A stretch of DNA of 64,000 nucleotides from Desertivirga brevis (GTDB lineage: Bacteria; Bacteroidota; Bacteroidia; Sphingobacteriales; Sphingobacteriaceae): positions 1 through 64,000 of the forward strand of contig NZ_JAFEWF010000005.1 of assembly GCF_017355835.1 (NCBI RefSeq), in the 5' to 3' direction. Position 1 is the stretch's first letter. Every line of letters begins with the position of its first letter. The notes beneath the pieces are model-generated. The model saw only the letters and a list, made by a program, of their open reading frames with translations. It searched no databases and was not told the DNA's origin. Positions 63,116 through 64,000 of this stretch are shown piece by piece. Both the position numbers and the translations under genes were made by a program.

Positions 63116-64000
63116 ATGAAATTCAAAGTTATAATCTATATCCTGCTGTGCAGCTTCTTTTACAGCTTCAGCAGCAAAGCTCAGAATGCTGCCAAACCTA
63201 TCAGTGTGTCAGGTAAGGTAGCAGATGCGGATGGAAAACCATTGGAAGGAGTAAACATTCTTATCCAGGAAAAGAAAACAAACACAGTAACGTCGACCGA
63301 CGGAAGTTTTGAGATTAGCGCCCTTAATACAGATGTTATCATCCTTAAAAAAACCGGATACATCACCGCAGAGCGTCGTGTGCTGGATGGTAAAGATCTA
63401 CGTGTTACCCTACAGCAAGCTTTAATAGATGCCGGCGACGATGACAATGTCTTTATCCCTTTTGGGGTTCGCAAAAAAAGATATGTTTCCGCCTCTATAA
63501 GCACAGTTGCAGGTTCCGACCTTCCAAAGCTTCCTTTATCGTCGTTACCAAATACTTTGGCTGGAAGATTGCCGGGACTGTATGTGCAGCAGATGGGTTC
63601 TCGCCCTGGTATTGATGATGCATCCTTCACTATTCGCGGTCGCTCATCTTATAACAGTAATCAGCCTCCTCTTATCCTGGTTGACGGGATTGAACGGAGT
63701 TTTGATAATATGGATGTGAACGAGGTAGAAAGCATCAGCGTATTAAAGGATGCTGCCTCCATTTCCTGGTACGGAATGCGCGGAGCTAATGGTATTATTT
63801 ATGTAACAACCAAACGTGGTAATCCTTCTGCAACCCGTTTCACATTTGATGCGCAGGGAGGTGTGCAAACGCCGGTATACACATCAAAAACACTTGATTC
63901 TTATACCTATGCGTCCTTATATAACCAGGCGCTGGCTAATGATGGAAACGCACCTTTATATACAAGTACGCAACTAGATGCCTATGCCACCGGCTCAGAC
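63116..64000 (+). CDS. second SusC-like TonB-linked protein, cut by the right window edge
   Basis: An ATG at 63116 opens 295 codons with no stop up to the last base of the window. It starts with a signal peptide (MKFKVIIYILLCSFFYSF), then a carboxypeptidase-regulatory-like domain (ISVSGKVADADGKPLEGVNI) and plug (SLPNTLAGRLPGLYVQQMGS, LILVDGIERSFDNMDVNEVE, and WYGMRGANGIIYVTTKRGN). The plug parallels that of the first SusC but is clearly diverged (SISWYGMRG in place of TALYGIRG). It lies 24 bases after susD, so the operon has at least two SusC genes; a SusD partner may lie beyond the edge. Confidence 0.95.
   Translation, partial: MKFKVIIYILLCSFFYSFSSKAQNAAKPISVSGKVADADGKPLEGVNILIQEKKTNTVTSTDGSFEISALNTDVIILKKTGYITAERRVLDGKDLRVTLQQALIDAGDDDNVFIPFGVRKKRYVSASISTVAGSDLPKLPLSSLPNTLAGRLPGLYVQQMGSRPGIDDASFTIRGRSSYNSNQPPLILVDGIERSFDNMDVNEVESISVLKDAASISWYGMRGANGIIYVTTKRGNPSATRFTFDAQGGVQTPVYTSKTLDSYTYASLYNQALANDGNAPLYTSTQLDAYATGSD

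Noticed and set aside
1..64000. Looked for tRNA, rRNA, insertion sequences, integrases and prophage genes
   Set aside because: No cloverleaf-like or rRNA-like sequence, no transposase-like frame and no flanking inverted repeats were noticed by eye; short tRNAs could still be missed without a covariance search.

Overview
The window looks like chromosome of a Bacteroidota bacterium, most likely family Sphingobacteriaceae (Pedobacter-like). Reasons visible in the sequence: moderately low GC, almost no Shine-Dalgarno sites, TAnnTTTG-type promoter elements, many lipoproteins with acidic residues after the lipobox cysteine, SusC/SusD pairs, an ECF sigma/FecR/TonB-receptor cascade and two one-piece hybrid two-component regulators (HTCS). 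I see no rRNA, tRNA, CRISPR array, transposase or prophage gene. Most of the window is ordinary accessory chromosome.

Layout. 1-900: remains of a small-protein gene family at the window edge, with one intact member. 979-8916 (minus): an ECF sigma factor, FecR anti-sigma factor, STN-type TonB receptor and two surface lipoproteins, i.e. a trans-envelope signalling and uptake locus. 9-11 kb: acyltransferase, lipoprotein, VOC protein. 11.3-15.2 kb: a DUF1338 (HglS-like) enzyme beside a YdiJ-like FAD/Fe-S dehydrogenase, which together could turn 2-oxoadipate into 2-oxoglutarate. 15.3-20 kb: a secreted repeat protein, a short Hsp70, a DUF695 protein, an SRPBCC protein and an unknown acidic protein. 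20-23 kb: a small Atu4866-type protein, two tandem SDR oxidoreductases and an AraC regulator, with a long tetranucleotide repeat tract ahead of the SDR genes. 24-32.7 kb: exonuclease VII, GH105 hydrolase, secreted CX5R phosphatase, TlpA-like thioredoxin, SIMPL protein, repeat lipoprotein, a kinase-like sensor without an ATPase domain, and a tiny GntR protein.

32.8-43.5 kb (minus): an HTCS regulator, then a tight three-gene unit of TonB receptor, very acidic lipoprotein and beta-propeller phytase, preceded by a TPR-LuxR-type regulator. 43.6-51.6 kb: a SpoIIAA-like protein overlapping a membrane protein tail to tail, an AsmA-like protein, a sorbosone-dehydrogenase-like lipoprotein, a zinc alcohol dehydrogenase, an AraC regulator and a LURP-one-like protein.

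52.1-64.0 kb (plus): a polysaccharide utilization locus, probably for a beta-glucan: HTCS sensor-regulator, GH5 endoglucanase lipoprotein with a C-terminal beta-trefoil-like module, SusC, SusD, and a second SusC-like gene that runs off the window. Pairs of ACCCC-containing direct repeats lie at matching distances upstream of both GH5 and SusC and are the best candidate for the HTCS operator. All functions are read from sequence by eye; no database search was possible.
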